Shown: positions 46,401-58,400 of the stretch, in pieces | Layout of the letters: each line of letters begins with the position of its first letter | Numbering within the stretch: the stretch's first letter is position 1 | NCBI GenBank assembly: GCA_030248195.1 | Contig: JASAND010021254.1 | Coordinates: 30,868 to 94,867, forward strand | Length of the DNA stretch: 64,000 nt | DNA from: Trissonchulus latispiculum | Taxonomy: Eukaryota; Nematoda; Enoplea; Enoplida; Ironidae | Direction: 5' to 3' | Notes under the pieces: generated by a model | Database searches by the model: none | Told to the model about the DNA's origin: nothing | The model's input: only the letters and a program-made list of their open reading frames with translations | Position numbers and translations under genes: made by a program

Positions 46401-49400
46401 GATCAGTTCAAATAACTTACAAACCAAACAGTAAGCTCATGGGCAGGATCACGTGACATTCTAGTCAGTGCAATTTTGGCCTTTTCAATATCAGAGTCAG
46501 GTACAGGATTAGGAATAGGATATGGGTTGATGTGTTTAAATTTCGGCATCCAATACATCATCCGCTTCATTTTTCGCATGGGATCCGTCCATTCGCCAAA
46601 TATATTTCGGACCATATCATATATCTCCTTATCAGGGCAGACACCTAAAATTTCCACAAAAGCAGAAATTATATAATATACGTACATGTAGTCAAGTTTT
46701 ATTAAACAATCATAAGCTTATAGTAGTAAGGTCGACGTGTACCAAACTTTGTAATCAGTCACATATTTCACTATATAATCCTCACAGTCCTCCTCCAAAA
46801 CTTGAAAAAATGATTGACTCACTTTTTGAGAGGGGGTGGGGGATTCGTGGAGCCTTCATTTGAAAAGCGGCGCCCAAAAAATTCTGGTTCGCCGATTTTT
46901 AAGGAATTTTCTGCTTCTTCCAGAAAGCACAAAGTTGTATGTACACCAAACTTTCAGTATCATGTCAACAATTAAGCCAACGAGTAACGGAACAGAGCAA
47001 ATAAGAAATAAGAGTCTACAACTCTGAATTAAACTTTACTTACAACAAGTTAATATTTTATGTCCGTTCGTCGTGCAGTAAAAACAAACAAACTCTCGAT
47101 ACATTTAGTCCAGCAAATTCCAACAGTTCCATAGCTATTAACTCGTCTAACTTGCGCGTAAGATAAAGAGATAAACAGCTGCCGTTCAATGTAAGTACTT
47201 AGAGAAAAGAAAATTGCCCCATGCCTGCTTGCCTTTATGCAGATGTAGTTGCACGCAAAGCATCAGTTTGCGAAGTCAACTTATTCTGCACACGCACAGC
47301 ACAAAAATGGCAATAAACGCTAAGCTTTAATATATATAGATGGTCTGATGGATATATACGAATGCACTGCGACGGTCTCAAGGTGGTGATATCCTTTTGT
47401 GCAGTGCTTTTGGTGATTTTTTGAAATGCTATAGCAGCAATAGGCGTCTGGATCCAGACGCCTATTGCTGCTTGCTATAACTTTTGCAATTTTGGGAGTT
47501 GAAAAGAGCTTTATACATAATTTTAAAGCTTATAACCTGTACACTCCCATGAGCTTACGAAACTAGCAAAATTATCACAAAACTAGCAAACATTTTCTGG
47601 CATACTGACATCTGATAGGCTGAATACAGGCCAAAAATCTTTGAACATCGATTTCTCAAAACTGTAGAATCGGCCAAAATTTTTTCTTCTGCCATGATGT
47701 GAAGGACATATGGGCCGAGGGACATTTTTTTGGATTTGGCTCAACAAGCTTCAATACTCCAGGAAATCCGTCAAATGTGCGGTGACACGAAATTTGGCAA
47801 CTTTGTATTCCGTTTTCTCGCAACTGGAGATGTTTCAGCTCAAACCAAGAAAAATGTCCGTCCGCAATACGGCGAATTTTCTTCCACCAAAAATCAAGCA
47901 AATCCATTGGGTAGTTTTTGAGAAATCGATGTTCAAAACAAAATAATAGCAGTTTGGCCAAAATGGTTTTTCGGCCAAATCTCTAGCTTAAAACAACGAA
48001 TCCCAGCTAACAGACATGGATAAAATGGGCCAATAGACCCCGTATCAATTGAGTATAAACAAACGAAAACTGTCCGTACAATTTGGCAGTAATCTTGAAA
48101 AACTGATTTCCTCGAAAATGGCCGTTTTTGACCCCGAAATTCGTTTTGGCTTATACTGACTTAACCACTAGAGATAGCTCAAAGGTTGTAAAAGCAAAAA
48201 TGTTCGTTTTTGTACCCTCTTTCCATCCATAACAACCAATCTGATCTATCTACTGTCTACTGAGAGTATAATGCCAAAAACCGAAAATTTATCTTTTCAC
48301 CTAAAAATGTGGGACTGGTCCCAGAATGTTAAAGAGCACCAAAATAGCATATTTGGAAAGTTTCATCTACTTTCCTAAGGAATTGAAGCCTATAGGTCCA
48401 AATTTACACAAAAGGAAACCACCACCTTAAGGTGGTGATTTCTTTTGGACACATATTGTTATTTGGCGGCGTAAATCAAGATGAAATTTTGCGCAACTTT
48501 CCGAAATAGGTTCTTTTGGCGTTCTAACACCCTCCGCGCAATCCCGATTCAAAAATTCGAGATTTCCGGTCAGAGTGGTTTTCCCAATTTCTGAACGTTT
48601 GGCAGCAGCTATACAGTTACAGTTACTATATTCATTCGAAACATCTCTTTGAGCTTCACATTTTTGCTTTTTAAAGCAACTTTCCAGCTTTTCTCTACCG
48701 TGAGATAGAGCCGAATTTCTTGTTTTGGCGTCGAAAAGTTGTCATTTTTGCAGAAATCAAATAATCCATCATTTCTTGAACTATGCTGCCGCAAAATCAA
48801 GCTAACGGCGTCTATCTGAAGGTCTCACAGGGGCAAATTATTGAGATACAGACTATTCGATCTTTTGACTTGAAAATGTGCAACAAGCTGATCACGAAAG
48901 GATTAAAAGCACAAAAATAATCCGAGATCAAAATCATACAGATGTAGCTCCACGGACTTGACCTTGACGCGGTGCACGTGCACTTCAAGGCACTACTTCC
49001 AAGCAGTTTTAAAAAAAGTAATCAGCTTTTATGTATGTTACATTGTAAGTAAATATATTTTTCTAAGACTCAGATTCTGAACGATACCCTTTTTAGGGGC
49101 CCTCTTGTTTACAGCCACCTCACCCCAATCGGTATTCCGGTAAGGGGTAGTGCCAGATTTTGTCGTCAAAAATAAGAATCTGCCCTTTTCTTTCCTGCTT
49201 TTTACCCGTGTTACCCTGGTCTGGGAAACTCAGCACACCCCCTTAGTACTGATGTTTCAGGCGGCCGTGTATTTTCAGTTTCAGATTCAGTTTTAGGCCT
49301 CCTACTTGTGGATTTTCAGTTTCAGTTTCCGTTTCAGGCGGTTGCTCGTCCGAATTTCAGATTCAGATTCAGTTTCAGTTTTAGGTCTGATTTTATCTGA

Positions 49401-52400
49401 TTTTCAGTTTCAGTTGCAGGCGGTTGCTCGTAGGAATTTCAGATTCAGATTCAGTTTCAGGTCTCATTTTATCTGATTGTCAGATTCAGTTTCAGGCATC
49501 ACCCAAATTAATTTCAGTTTCAGTTTAAGGCCTAGACTAAAATTTAGTTCTTATATTTTTACTAGTATTTTTACACTAAATTTTATGGAACGTCTTATAA
49601 ACAGTTTTATTAGATTGTGGTGTGCATATGCAGTAAAACCCCAGTCAAAATTCAATACTCAATCCAGACATACATAAATCTACTAGAAAGTAGAAATTCA
49701 TTTAGCGGTACATACAATACAACTGCACAAAATTGCTTGCAATGTTTCAAATGCGTATGTTCGAGCTGATAATAATATCAGACAACACATCGTCTGAAAA
49801 GTATTTTCAGGCTTAGCGTAGTCTGAAATTAACAAGTAGGCCCCAAAAGGGGCAGTATTCCTTTGTAGACCTGTTTTTATTCAATTGCAAAATTGTCTTT
49901 GTCGGAAGCTCTTTTAAGCGATATAAACTGCAGGTTTGGTTTACAACTTCACTTGTCTTCCCTTTATTTCTTTTGATATCGAACTACTATTATCATTTGG
50001 AATATCCAGTTGAATGTATTTGCTTTTTCAGACCAGACTTTCCTCAGCTGCATAGCACAATAGAATCAGTTAACAGCATTGGGGTCTCAGCCGTACAACT
50101 GACAAACTTATTTTGCTTAACTTATTTTGACAAACTATGTTCCAAATAGGAATCAAATTTTCCTGCTCAAGCTGGAGGGCTTCTACTTAACAGATGTGTT
50201 CAGCACAAATATACCCAAGGACGATTTTTAGTTGCCCCGATTGCTGCTTTCTAGCTAATGCAATCGCATGACAAATTTGGGAAAAGTAGGCAAAATACCG
50301 GTTACGCACACATTTCAGCTTAATTCTCTATAACGAACAGCGATTTCACAATAAATAAAAAATCGTCCCCAGCTATCTGATGGAGGTATCGAATGATATA
50401 ACCGATGTCTCGCGAAAAAATTTACTTGAGTCTGCAAAAAAATTGGAAAATTATACTTCCTCTAAAATGCGTTAAAAATATTTTAGAAAAGCAACATTTT
50501 GATATAAAAATGGCTTCTTAACTCCAAGTAATGAATGAGTAGTAATGGTGCAATCTTTATGTGACCAAAGGGGATAACCACCTTAAACGATTACTGCAAG
50601 AGCTTCGAAAACCTATGATCGCTGAGAACGTATAAAACGTTCATCATGTTTTTGTGTCAAAAACGAAGTTTCGATACCAGCACGGCTACATTACAGTTAC
50701 AGTAGTCACAAATAGTTGCATCAAGTGACATGATGAAATTAATTCAGGCGTGAATCATAAGGTAGAATCAGTGGCGCACCCAGAGCTTTCTGACAGGGGG
50801 GGGGCGGAACCAAAGGTGAAATTTTTCTTTTAAAATTTATTTATTTCTACACATGTTTTACGCGCGTCGGGAACCAGAGTAGTAGTAGTTGGTTTCATTG
50901 ATTGAGGGATGTTATGAATGAGAAAGCAGGGGGTCTGGGGGGCACAGCCCCCCAGAAGTTGAGAATTTTTTGCATTCAGACATGAAAGCAATTTTTTGTG
51001 ACCACGGTTTGCTGTTTCAAATGCTCATAGCCGTTTTTTGGCTGGCGCCCTGGGTTCCCTAGCTATATATATTTTATTGCCTTCGGCTTGCCTTTATAAC
51101 TCAAACGGACAAAATTAAAACAAAGCAACGCAACATAACTCTGATAAATAGGGGGTCTGGGGGCGGCAGCCCCCAGCTAAAAAATAGAGCTCTTTTTTAA
51201 AAAGTAACATTGGTTTGGAAATTTTTAGAGGTATTTTGTGGTTTCGTAGAAGCAAAATTTGATTGAACATTTGTGGGTGCATTTTGTAAAAAGTGTGCAT
51301 ATGCACTAGTGATGGGCACGGGCACCCGATATTTTTCATCCGGATATACAGTGCCCATCACTAATGCACAATAAAATGCAGAAAAACCATGATTTGAAAA
51401 CATTGGCGGCTAATGTCTATTTATTAATAAGGTCATGCGGGCGCATAAAGAAACGTCCACATAACTGAAAGCCAGTCTCCCCCACCCCGCCCCAATATGC
51501 TACCCTCACTACATAAAAAATGGTTAATTCGCGCCGAAGGCGCGAAAATTTTTGTTTTTTCTGCTTTTTCTCCTTTCTGTTTCTTAATTTTTCCTTTTTA
51601 ATTTAAACCTTCGAAGCCTGACAGGGGGGGGGGCGGCCCCCCCCCCCCCGCCCCCCCCTTGGGTGCGCCCCTGGGTAGAATAACAACTAAATACTCAGGC
51701 ACACTAAAATATGATTCTAATCCCCGCTTCGGCGGGACACAACTGTCCAAGAACTCAAAGAAACCGGAGTCTACGAAGACTAAGCTACAGTGACTTTAAA
51801 CTATTGGCAGGGCTATATGCCTATTCAAAAACGTGTCACTACAGTTTCGGAACGAATTCAAACTTACGCTTGGTTCGATTGCGCCTGGGTGGCTCAATCG
51901 GCAAAGCGTTGCCCTAGACAGCCAAAGCTTGTGGGTTCGATCCCCACCGCAGGCCCGAATTTTTCGGGTTGGAGGTGCTGTAGTGACATCCTTCTTTCTT
52001 TCGTTTATAATCTTGTATTATTCTACGGCCATCGTGCACCACCTGTCAGCTTGAGCTTGTCTCGTGGGGAGCGTGTCTTTGGCAGAGCTATATGCCTATT
52101 CAAAAACGTGTCACTACAGTTTGGGAACGAATTCAAACTTAAGCTTGGTTCGATTGCGCCTGGGTGCCCCAATCGGTAGAGCGTTGGCTTAGACAGCCAA
52201 CGGTTTTGTGTTCGATCCCCACCTCAGGCCAGAATTTTTCGGGTCAGAGGTGCTGTAGTGACATCCTTCTTTCTTTCGTTTGTAATCTTGTATTATTCCT
52301 TAATTACCGTTGTACGACATTTCGTCCAAGACATCCAAACAACAGTCTTGATGACGAGGATAATGGAAAAAGTCTACCTGAAACAAATTAAATAATAAAA

Positions 52401-55400
52401 GTAAATATACACACAGCAGAAGTAGAAATATATATATATACATACTAAGAAACTGAAGTCGTGAATCCACTCTAATCTGAGCAAAATAAAATTTTATTAG
52501 GAAATAAGACAAAACAGAAAATCAACTAAGATTACAGTACAAGCTGTAGGATACAAAATCATGATTACAAAGTTACGGCACATAATGCAGAAAATAAGAT
52601 CAGTAATCAGTAAATGACGAATACATATATAATTCCTCCAGTACCTATGCAACAGATATCACTTACTTGCCAGATGTTGGTGGGGACCATCTTTCCTTTG
52701 GGAAAAACGTCGATTAATTTTTTGTACATTTCTAAATCTCGATGGACACCTAGCTCTTTCATCTTTCTTAAGGCTGCCAAAATGAATTCGATGTGTCCTT
52801 TACGTTGAACATTTCTATGCAAAAATGTTCCTAAAGATAACAAATTAACACCGAAAACAACTAATACCGTGGAGCGCCCGCCGCGCTTTTGGGCTCCCCT
52901 CCTTTTGAGCTTCCCCTCCCCACTTACCCTAAGAAGCTTGGAATTGTAGGATGTTTGGCCAAAAGTTTCAAAACTTTTCCAGCTTCGCGCAAGTTTTTTG
53001 CTCGACAACGTCAATTGTGGTACTAAAACTTGATTTTTGAGCACTTTTTAGATTACTTAGAGCAGGCTATTTATGGAAAACAGGTGGAAAACAGACTATT
53101 TATATAGATGTATATACCGTATTTTTAGCATTTTAAACCTATTTTAGATCCCCCACTGACATTTGGACCTCCCCTCTTATTTTTGCCGAAAACCCCAGAG
53201 CTATAGCTATGATCTACTGCCAAAACTCAAGGGATCAAGGGTAGGGGAACCCAAAACGCGAGAGATAGCCACATCCCTAGTAGAAAAAAACCCAGAGGCA
53301 CATAATCTGTAGGTTTTCGATCAAAAATTCGGATTACGTAGTCCAATCCCATATATACCTCGCAAATATATAGCCAAGTTTCAACAAAAATGGGAGATAC
53401 TTAACTGTTTGTACAATAAAAGAGGACTCGACAAGAGATAAAACAAACATTCGTAGGTACTACGTACAGAGTGTCTTTACTGTATCATGAGGGTGCGCGG
53501 AGCGCCCCTCGTAATATGAGCTATAAAGGTACTTTGCGGATTATGAAAACTGTTAATTAGCCATAACTAATTAACGGTAGGGAGTTGAGAGCTAAAGTTT
53601 ACATTTTTGAAATCTCCAGGCCAAGAGCTTTCGAATGATACCAAACTTGTCCGGAAAAAATGAACTTTGAAAAAATCGACTTTTTGATACAAGTTTAAAA
53701 GTGGGGTTTTTTCTCTGTATCGACCACTTTTATAGGGCGATTTTTGCGCACACCGATTTTTCAAACGGCCCATAGGAAAAATTTTTCTATACTAATTTTT
53801 GATTATCTAGGCGATGGACCAGATCAAGTTTATGTTTGATTTCCGAATTTCGCTCTGGGTCGATTTTTACAGATGGTCAAAGATGGAAAAATCGACGTTT
53901 GGACTTAGAAATTTTTCGAGGTCCCAACACAGAAAATCGTCAAAAAGTCGTCTAAAATAGCGTTTTTCGGCCATTTGGTGGTGCCCATATATAGTAAATC
54001 GGGGTCGCTGAACACGATCAGCATACTGCCGAAACCGCCCGAAGTGACCACTGGTCAGCATGGCCCCGTGGCACCTCGCCCAGGGTCAAAGTTAGGGTCA
54101 AAGTTGGGAAAAGTCACTAAAACAGCGTTTTTCGGGGTTTTGGTTGGGGGCATGTATAGTAAATCGACTACGCTCGTTTCAATGAGCATATTTTCAGAAC
54201 CGACGGAAGTGACCACTGGTCACTATGGCCTAGGAGGCCTATTGACCAGTGGTCAAACCCCCTAAAACAGCGTTTTTCGAGGTTTTGGTTGGGGGCATAT
54301 AGAGTAAATCGACTACGCTCGTTTCAATGAGCATATTTTCAGAACCGACGGAAGTGACCACTGGTCACTATGGCCTACGTGGCCTATTGACCAGTGGTCA
54401 AACCCCCTACAACAGCGTTTTTCGAGGTTTTGGTTGGGGGCACATATAGTAAATCGACTACGCTCGTTTCAATGAGCATATTTTCAGAACCGACGGAAGT
54501 GACCACTGGTCACTATGGCCTAGGTGGCCTATTGACCAGTGGTCAAACACCCTAAAACAGCGTTTTTCGAGGTTTTGGTTGGGGCCATATATAGTAAATC
54601 GACTACGCACGTTTCAATGAGCATATTTTCAGAACCGACGCAAGTGACCACTGGTCACTATGGTCTAGGTGGCCTATTGACCAGTGGTCAAACCCCCTAA
54701 AACAGCGTTTTTCGAGGTTTTGGTTGGGGGCATATATAGTAAATCGACTACGCTCGTTTCAATGAGCATATTTTCAGAACCGACGGAAGTGACCACTGGT
54801 CACTATGGTCTAGGTGGCCTATTGATCAGTGGTCAAACCCCCTAAAACAGCGTTTTTCGAGGGTTTGGTTGGGAGCGTATATAGTAAATCGACTACGCTA
54901 GTTTCAATGAGCATATTTTCAGACCCGACGGAAGTGACCACTGGTCACTATATTCTAGGTGGGCTATTGACCAGTGGTCAAACCCCCTAAAACAGCGTTT
55001 TTGCAGGTTTTGGTTGGAGGCATATAAAGTAAATCAACTACACTCGTTTCAGTGAGCATATTTTCAGAACCGACGGTCACTATGGTCACTATGGTCTAGG
55101 TGGCCTATTGATCAGTGGTCAAACCCCCTAAAACAGCGTTTTTCGAGACTTTGGTTGGGAGCATATATAGTAAATCGACTAAGCTCGTTTCAGTGAGCAT
55201 ATTTTCAGACCCGACGGAAGTGACCACTGGTTGCTACGGTCTAGGTGGTCTATTGACCAGTGGTCAAACCCCCGAAGACAGTGGTCATTGTTTGGAATAG
55301 AGAATCTTCTGGGAGTAATAAATTGCAGACTACTTCTGCCTAAGAGCAGCGCTCCCAAAAATTGGAAGAAGGACAAGTAGGAAAAATGCTCCTTGAAGTC

Positions 55401-58400
55401 GCATGTAAAATGCAATATGAGCTATGATGGTCAACATTTAAATATGTCAAGGACAAGATATAAAACGTCTAATATGAGCCAGCATCTAAATCGGTAAAGG
55501 ACAAGCTGTAACTGGCTAATATGAGCCGCCACGTTTCTCTTGGGCTCATATTGACGCGAGGATACTAAGTTGAGTTAACTATTTTTCACTTTTCAAATTC
55601 GCATGTACACGTAATTGTCATGGCATACGTGTGGTCTTGATACAATAAGTAAAGTTAATCCGTGGGTAAGCACACATCAAATTCTTACACATCAGCTGTG
55701 TAGTTTATTGTATAAGTGCTGTGTACAGTAAACCGATACTGAAGACTTGAAGAATACCGATTTACAGGAGCTTTATGCATTTGTTTCTAGTTTGCCGTGT
55801 GTGTCTATTATTTAGAAAACTGGTATATACCAAATGTATATGCCACTTAATTCAACTTTAAAGGGGAGAACTTTAGCTACTTAAAGTGCTCACATATATA
55901 CCTTAAATACGGTGTTTGAGCTAGTGAAGTTAGATTCATTATATACGTATATGAACAATTATTATGAACAACATTATTCAAACATTATATGAAGCTAATG
56001 ACATTACGCAAGACGGTGAGGATTTGTTCAGACTTGGGATTGGGAATAAAAGTAAAGAGTCTGTAGGCAAGATGGTAAGGGGTCGTCGTGATGTCAAGCC
56101 GCTGAAACCACGGCAGCGAGCGTCAATATGAGCCCAAGAGAAACGTGGCGGCTCATATTAGCCAGTTACAGCTTGTCCTTTACCGATTTAGATGCTGGCT
56201 CATATTAGACGTTTTAAATCTTGTCCTTGACATATTTAAATGTTGACCATCATAGCTCATATTGCATTTTACATGCGACTGCAAGGAGCATTTTTCCTAC
56301 TTGTATAGTATATACGTACAAGAACAAAAAGTGCTCCTTCGTCGCATGTAAAATACATATGAGTCTTCGTAGGCAGGTTGTACATAGGCAAAAACTAGCC
56401 TGTAAAATACATATGAGTTCCGTAGGGAGGTTGTAAATTAAGGAAAACAAGTTGCAACCGCTTAACATATGAGCCTGTCCTACAACGAGGCTCATATTGG
56501 CGTATGTCATAATACGAACAATTTGCAGATATATATATATATACATGGGCGTAGATAAAGGGGGGGGGGGCGCCCGGGCGGGCGCCCCCCCGAAGCACCT
56601 TTGCCCCCCTGGAAATTTTGCTAGAGCAAAAATTTTTGAGCTCGCGCGCAGCGCGAGCTTAGCATATTGCGCCAGTTTTGTCGGGAAAAGTAGTCTGAAA
56701 AATAGGTTTTGACCTTTAATTTTTCAAAAAATCGCTAGCTCGAAGCCAAACTAGAGGAAAATGTCGTGCGAAAATTACCGGGAATATGGGTTTAAAACGT
56801 AATATTTCTAAAAATTTTCTACTGGGGGCTGAGCCCCTATAGTCCCGCTTGTCTGCATTCTTACTCATACGTATTACGAATTGCTAGCTATGACAAGTAT
56901 TATGCATTATTATTAATTATTTCATTTCCCTGAAATAAAATTTCCTGTCTTTTGTCTTGCAGGTGTGACAATTGAAAAAATTAACCTGTAATTTATTCCG
57001 AAAATGACTAAACCTATAGCTCGTAGCTTAACAAAGAAAGTGCTCTAAATTAATTCCTGAGACTCTAGAATAGAAAAATTCTGCAACTTCTGGGGGCTCC
57101 GCACCCAGACACCCTCCGCGGGTGTTATTTTTCCTGGCGCGCCCACAGGCGCGGCAGGGCTGTATTAGGTTGGGTTTGCTAACCGTACTTAGCATAGGTT
57201 TCTCCTGGTTCATGCAAGAATGAGCCAAACTGAAACCAGGTCTGCTGGCATGGTACTGATAAGAAAATACTTAACCATAGGGTGCTACAAATTATTTGTA
57301 GCACGATGCACGTCAGAGCGTGCTCTCATCTATGCATATATTAGGCTCTTGATATTACTCTGTTATTAGGTTAATGGAGGACTTATTTCTAATTTTAAGT
57401 TGAATCGCCTCCTTTTTAATTTTCAAATATATATACTTCCTGAACTAATTAATGACTATTTCTGAAAGTTGCATAGTCACCGTTTCGCTGTCACTTTCAT
57501 CCAAAACGCTTCCATCCATCCAAATGTATAAAAATTGTTTCTGAATGTGCAAAAAGTGCAAAAGTCGTTCCCGTCAGTTTGTTGCGACCTAGTAGAGATG
57601 GGCAGGGGTCGGATTTTTCGGCCCGGCCCGTCCCGCCAAAAACAATTTTATTCAAAGGCTTCAATGCATGGTGGAATATGCAGCAAATTAACCAGAATGC
57701 GTAAATATCTAGCTAATTTTAGTGATTTCAAAACATTTTGGAGGGTCGATCCGGCCCGTTTTGGCCCGCAGTTAAAACATTTCTCGGCCCGGCCCGGCCC
57801 GCTCCAAAACCTTGCCCGGGCCGGGCCAACAGGCCGAAATGCTCATCTCAACGACTTAGTCTTCCATCCGACTGAGTTAAGAAAGCCCTTCGATCACCAA
57901 CACGGTTCATACTACTTTTTATTCTGAACAATTAATCAGAACCCTATAATGTAGTTGTATATATAGTTATCTATATATAATTATATCTGCGTAAATTTTG
58001 TAATGAGTCCTATTGTGAAATGAATGTTAGGAAATGTAGTAGCGAATGCTAAATTAATAACAAGATGGCATACATTAGTAAGTACGCATTTTGTGACACT
58101 GTGCCTCGTTCTGTTTTTTATAGATTATACATTTTAGCTGGGGAGCGCCAGGTTTTATTTTCTGTAAGAAATACTCAACGGATTGGTCGTGCGAATGCTG
58201 CTAGCAGGCTGTCCACAAACTGATTCTTTACAGTGTCTTGCTAACTTTTGCATAAAACTGCTTCTTGTTTCGCTACATTTGGGTTCGCCACAGCCATTCC
58301 CCGCGTGCATTGCTAGCTCATTTTATTTGCTGATCTGAAATAAAACAGCAAGAACGTGCTTAGAAAAAATTGCTTTCATGTCTAAAATATAAAAATTCTC

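Larger units (their letters stand above)
51812..52300. repeat. Tandem pair of 275-bp units each containing a tRNA-like head
   Basis: Units starting GCTATATGCCTATTCAAAAA at 51812 and 52087 share upstream DNA, a 72-nt tRNA-like segment and a downstream tail (GTAGTGACATCCTTCTTTC). Period 275 bp. The second unit ends a few bases before ECSIT exon 4. Confidence 0.8.

Noticed and set aside
53958..55275. CRISPR-like array of regular repeats
   Set aside because: Units of 145 bp are repeated in full with no unique spacers; it is a tandem satellite in a eukaryotic intron.
57535..57927. 130-codon plus-strand ORF with GPARPGP-type repeats
   Set aside because: It is the translation of the GGCCCGG array of a nested MITE.
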